Positions 45,761-48,133 of a stretch of 48,133 bases of DNA are shown in pieces. A program made the position numbers and the translations under genes. This DNA comes from Brevundimonas sp. (lineage in GTDB: Bacteria; Pseudomonadota; Alphaproteobacteria; Caulobacterales; Caulobacteraceae), in contig NZ_JAEMRD010000009.1 of the NCBI RefSeq assembly GCF_016463485.1, positions 1 through 48,133 of the forward strand, in the 5' to 3' direction. Numbering within the stretch: the stretch's first letter is position 1; every line of letters begins with the position of its first letter. The notes beneath the pieces were generated by a model, which saw nothing but the letters and a program-made list of their open reading frames with translations, was not told where the DNA came from and ran no database searches.

Positions 45761-46252
45761 TCAGCCGGGCGCGCGCGACGACCAGTGAATGTGGTGGATG
45801 CGCCAGCCGTCGGCATGGCGTTTGAGGACCATGGTTTCGGTCGTCAGGCGGTCTACGGCGCGGCCGTTGAATTGGCCCGTGGTGCGGCCTTCGCTGGTGA
45901 TCCAGGCGATGTCCCCGTCGGCCCATCCCGATCTGCGCGTCACCGTCGCTTCAGAGGCGGCGGCGAAGGCGGCGTCCGAGCCCAGGTGATGGGACGCATA
46001 CTCGTCGCGCGATCGCTCCGCGCCACCCTCCTCGAAGATCATCACATCCGGCGCCATAATTGCCAGGGCGACGTTCGTGTCGCCGGCCTTCAGGGCGACG
46101 TGAAAGGCGTCGACGGCCGCCGCCGCGTCCGCAGCTTCCGCGGCGACCGAGCCGGCGGCTTGGGCATGCCCGTGGGCGTGGTCCTGGGCGAAGGCGGGTG
46201 TCGCCGAAAGAACGGCGAGCGACAGGACGAGGGCGAGAGAGGTGCGGGACAT
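45761..46252 (-). CDS. Exported DUF4440/SnoaL-like protein
   Basis: 163 residues. Signal peptide SLALVLSLAVLSATPAFA; a short His-rich start of the mature chain (QDHAHGHAQ); then an NTF2-like fold (VDAFHVALKAGDTNVALAIM; WRIHHIHWSSRAPG). The family is broad and often non-catalytic. The His run after the signal peptide and the neighbours suggest metal contact in the periplasm. It lies 49 bases downstream of the DUF411 gene on the same strand. Confidence 0.8.
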   Translation of the reverse strand: MSRTSLALVLSLAVLSATPAFAQDHAHGHAQAAGSVAAEAADAAAAVDAFHVALKAGDTNVALAIMAPDVMIFEEGGAERSRDEYASHHLGSDAAFAAASEATVTRRSGWADGDIAWITSEGRTTGQFNGRAVDRLTTETMVLKRHADGWRIHHIHWSSRAPG

Positions 46253-46301
46253 GGCGAACTCCGGATTGTGGGTGATCTGAACGGGCTGAGCGCGATCTGC
46301 G

Positions 46302-46778
46302 TCAGGCCGGCGGGTTGTGGCGGGCGAACACGCGGGTCGCGCCCGAGCGAAGCACCAGCAGGGTGTCGTAGGGCTCCTTGCGCCCCTGCGGCGTCTCCAT
46401 GCCGGGCGAACCGAGCGGCATGCCCGGGACCGCGACGCCCACCGCCGCCGGTCTCTCGGTCAGCAGTCGAATGACGTCCGGGGCCGGCACATGACCCTCG
46501 ACCAGATAGCCATCGATCAGACCGGTATGACAGGAGGCGAGCGCGTCCGGCATGCCCCGGCTGCTCCGGACCGATTGAAGGCTTGGAAGGACGGTGATGG
46601 TGGTGGTGAAGCCCGCTTGGCGCATGTGCGCGATCCAGGCGTCGCAGCAGGCGCAGGTGGGCGTCTTGAAGACCGTGAGGTTTCTGGACGGACGGGTCTG
46701 GGCGCAGGCGGACCCGCCCATGCCGATGAAGACGGCCGCGCCCATGAGTAGACGACGGTTCAGATTGGCGGGATTCAA
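46302..46778 (-). CDS. DUF411 family metal-binding protein
   Basis: 158 residues from a TTG that overlaps the acyltransferase stop (TTGA) with AGGGAGA upstream; an ATG at 46,745 is the alternative. A signal region with NRRLLMGAAV precedes LTVFKTPTCACCDAWIAHMRQ, the DUF411 metal motif, and LASCHTGLIDGYLVEGHVPA. DUF411 proteins (CopG-like) occur in copper and silver islands and bind soft metals. Confidence 0.87.
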   Translation of the reverse strand: MNPANLNRRLLMGAAVFIGMGGSACAQTRPSRNLTVFKTPTCACCDAWIAHMRQAGFTTTITVLPSLQSVRSSRGMPDALASCHTGLIDGYLVEGHVPAPDVIRLLTERPAAVGVAVPGMPLGSPGMETPQGRKEPYDTLLVLRSGATRVFARHNPPA

Positions 46779-47929
46779 AAGGGTTCTCCCTGATCGCTGT
46801 GGACGGATCGCTGCGCCTCGACAGGGTCGGCGCGCTGCGGCGCCAGCCGCGCCCGCAACCACCGTCGGCCAGGCTGCTCGACGAAGACATGGATGGCGGC
46901 CGCGGCGGCGAGCGTCAACACAAGCATGGCGGCCAGTTCGACCAGGCCCATTCGATAGTCCGCACCCCAGCCGGAGAACGCCTGCGCCGCATTGCGCCAC
47001 ACCATCAGGATGGGGATGTGGACGAGATAGAGGGCGAACGACGCTTCGCCGGCGAACAGAAGGACGGGGTGAGACAGGAAGGTCCGGACCGGAGCCTTGG
47101 CCAACAGGGCGAGCGACAGGATGAAGGGACCGGCCGCCGCCACGATGACCCGGTCGTCGGCGCCGATCTGCATGAGCGTCAGCAGCAGGGTCGTGGCGAC
47201 CAGGGCGCCCATGAGGGACATTCGCGGCGAAGGCGTCCAGCGCTGACCGAGATAGTAGAGGCCAACGCCGTAGAGGAATTCGGGAATGATGCGCAGGATC
47301 CCGAGGCTGTCCTCGGCGCGAGGCAGCATCCGGCCGAACCAGGCGCGGTAGAAGGCGTCCAAAGCGACGAAAAACAGCATGGCGAGTGCAATCAGGACCC
47401 ACGGCCTGGCCCGCAGCCGGAGCGCGAGGGCGGCATAGGCGGGGAAGGCCAGATAGGCGAACCACTCCGCCGACAGCGACCAGGCCGGTCCGTTCCAGAG
47501 CGCCATGCTCTCGCGCGGGAACCACGCCTGTACGAGCAGAAGGGTGCCCGCGAAGTCGACGGGATTAAACCGGCCAGGCTCCAGCCCGACGCCGAACACA
47601 GGCGCGATCAGCACCAGCCCAAGCATGGCCAGGAGGATGAACAGGTGAGCCGGATAGATCCGGGCCAGGCGCGCCGCCAGGAATCGACCGTAGTTCGGGG
47701 CCCGGTCTCCCTGCAGGTAGACGTGGGTCAGGATGAAGCCCGACAGGATGAAGAAGACATCCACGCCCAGGCGCGCGCGGTTCAACAAGCCCGCGCTCTC
47801 CGCCGGGAGGGTCCAGTAGAGCTGGAAGTGGAACAGCACGACGCCGAGGGCGAGAAAGAACCTCACGCCCGTGAGCGGATCGAGCACGTCGGGGAATGGA
47901 ACCCGCCTGGGCCCTGCTCTGTCGCTCAC
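46775..47929 (-). CDS. Acyltransferase 3 family membrane protein
   Basis: OafA/YrhL-type integral membrane O-acyltransferase of 384 residues with about ten helices. The family start LTGVRFFLALGVVLFHF (catalytic His) and RLGVDVFFILSGFILTHVY are clear. It should acetylate surface or secreted glycans. It starts with GTG after GGGGAAAAGAC. It is unusual here as the coupled first gene of a metal-protein pair. Confidence 0.9.
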   Translation of the reverse strand: MSDRAGPRRVPFPDVLDPLTGVRFFLALGVVLFHFQLYWTLPAESAGLLNRARLGVDVFFILSGFILTHVYLQGDRAPNYGRFLAARLARIYPAHLFILLAMLGLVLIAPVFGVGLEPGRFNPVDFAGTLLLVQAWFPRESMALWNGPAWSLSAEWFAYLAFPAYAALALRLRARPWVLIALAMLFFVALDAFYRAWFGRMLPRAEDSLGILRIIPEFLYGVGLYYLGQRWTPSPRMSLMGALVATTLLLTLMQIGADDRVIVAAAGPFILSLALLAKAPVRTFLSHPVLLFAGEASFALYLVHIPILMVWRNAAQAFSGWGADYRMGLVELAAMLVLTLAAAAAIHVFVEQPGRRWLRARLAPQRADPVEAQRSVHSDQGEPF

Positions 47930-47992
47930 GTCTTTTCCCCGGACGACAGGGCGCGTCCCGGTCGTCTCTGGTATCTACGCGGGCGACGGCTC

Positions 47993-48010
47993 GTCCCCTC
48001 GTGAGGGGAC
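47993..48010. promoter_or_regulatory. Perfect 18-bp palindrome in a divergent intergenic region
   Basis: GTCCCCTC-GT-GAGGGGAC lies between the acyltransferase start (47,929) and the next plus-strand gene (48,057). It could be an operator or a hairpin in a leader; nothing more can be said. Confidence 0.4.
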
Positions 48011-48056
48011 CGGAAGGCCGGCGCGTATGGCAAGTGGGGCGTGACGCAGGTGCGCA

Positions 48057-48133
48057 ATGACTGACGACATGAATGAGTTGATCGCAGCGGTCGGGCCGGG
48101 CGACGCCGGCCGGCTGGTCGGCATGGAAGACGC
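48057..48133 (+). CDS. Start of an unidentified gene cut by the window edge
   Basis: An ATG opens a frame of 25 complete codons, beginning MTDDMNELIAAVG, to the last base, with high-GC codon use like the neighbours. Too short to assign. The next codons outside the window are needed. Confidence 0.4.
   Translation, partial: MTDDMNELIAAVGPGDAGRLVGMED

Overview
The window looks like chromosomal DNA of a high-GC alphaproteobacterium, most likely Caulobacteraceae (Brevundimonas-like). This rests on gene content, codon style and the order phoH-miaB-fur-rimI-tsaB-nfuA-like, and is an inference without a database search. No rRNA gene and no CRISPR array is visible.

Bases 1-16,404 are ordinary core genome: tRNA modification (miaB, tsaB), Fe-S carrier, Fur, purine synthesis (purH), a phasin, a creatininase-family hydrolase, an EmrA-EmrB-TetR efflux operon, an FAD amine oxidase with endonuclease III, a CASTOR/POLLUX-like ion channel, glyoxalase I and a lipoprotein. 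At 16,456-16,516 lies only the 3' part of a tRNA-Val(GAC). This is what one end of an element integrated in a tRNA gene looks like. Everything to its right is accessory in character, so 16.5 kb to beyond the right edge is read as a genomic island.

Inside the island is a sharply bounded transposon, 16,996-31,592 (14,597 bp). It has about 30-bp terminal inverted repeats and an exact 8-bp target duplication (ATTTTATG, 16,988-16,995 and 31,593-31,600). Almost all its genes run on the minus strand: a three-gene module with an Acb1-like (anti-CBASS type) 2H phosphodiesterase, a small His/Cys protein, czcC-czcB-czcA, a short CDF transporter, an SPC-type P1B-4 ATPase, a DUF305 protein, a membrane protein, an IS1-like DDE transposase with a Cys-containing C-terminal extension, and an unknown protein overlapping a PIN nuclease. 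Small ORFs face inward from both ends. It appears to be a metal-resistance transposon that also carries nuclease and phosphodiesterase genes.

From 31.6 to 48.1 kb the island continues with a monooxygenase-like protein, a frameshifted TMEM175 channel gene, a UvrA2-like ATPase, an aldo/keto reductase, an arsenic operon (arsR-arsC-acr3-arsN2-arsH) with a palindromic operator on the arsR start, and a copper cluster (csoR divergent from copA across two operators, DUF305 proteins, copC, copD). After these come an unannotated 48-residue Cys-rich exported peptide, a DUF4440 protein, a DUF411 protein and an acyltransferase. The genes together handle Zn/Cd/Co (czc, CDF, P1B-4), As (ars) and Cu (cop).
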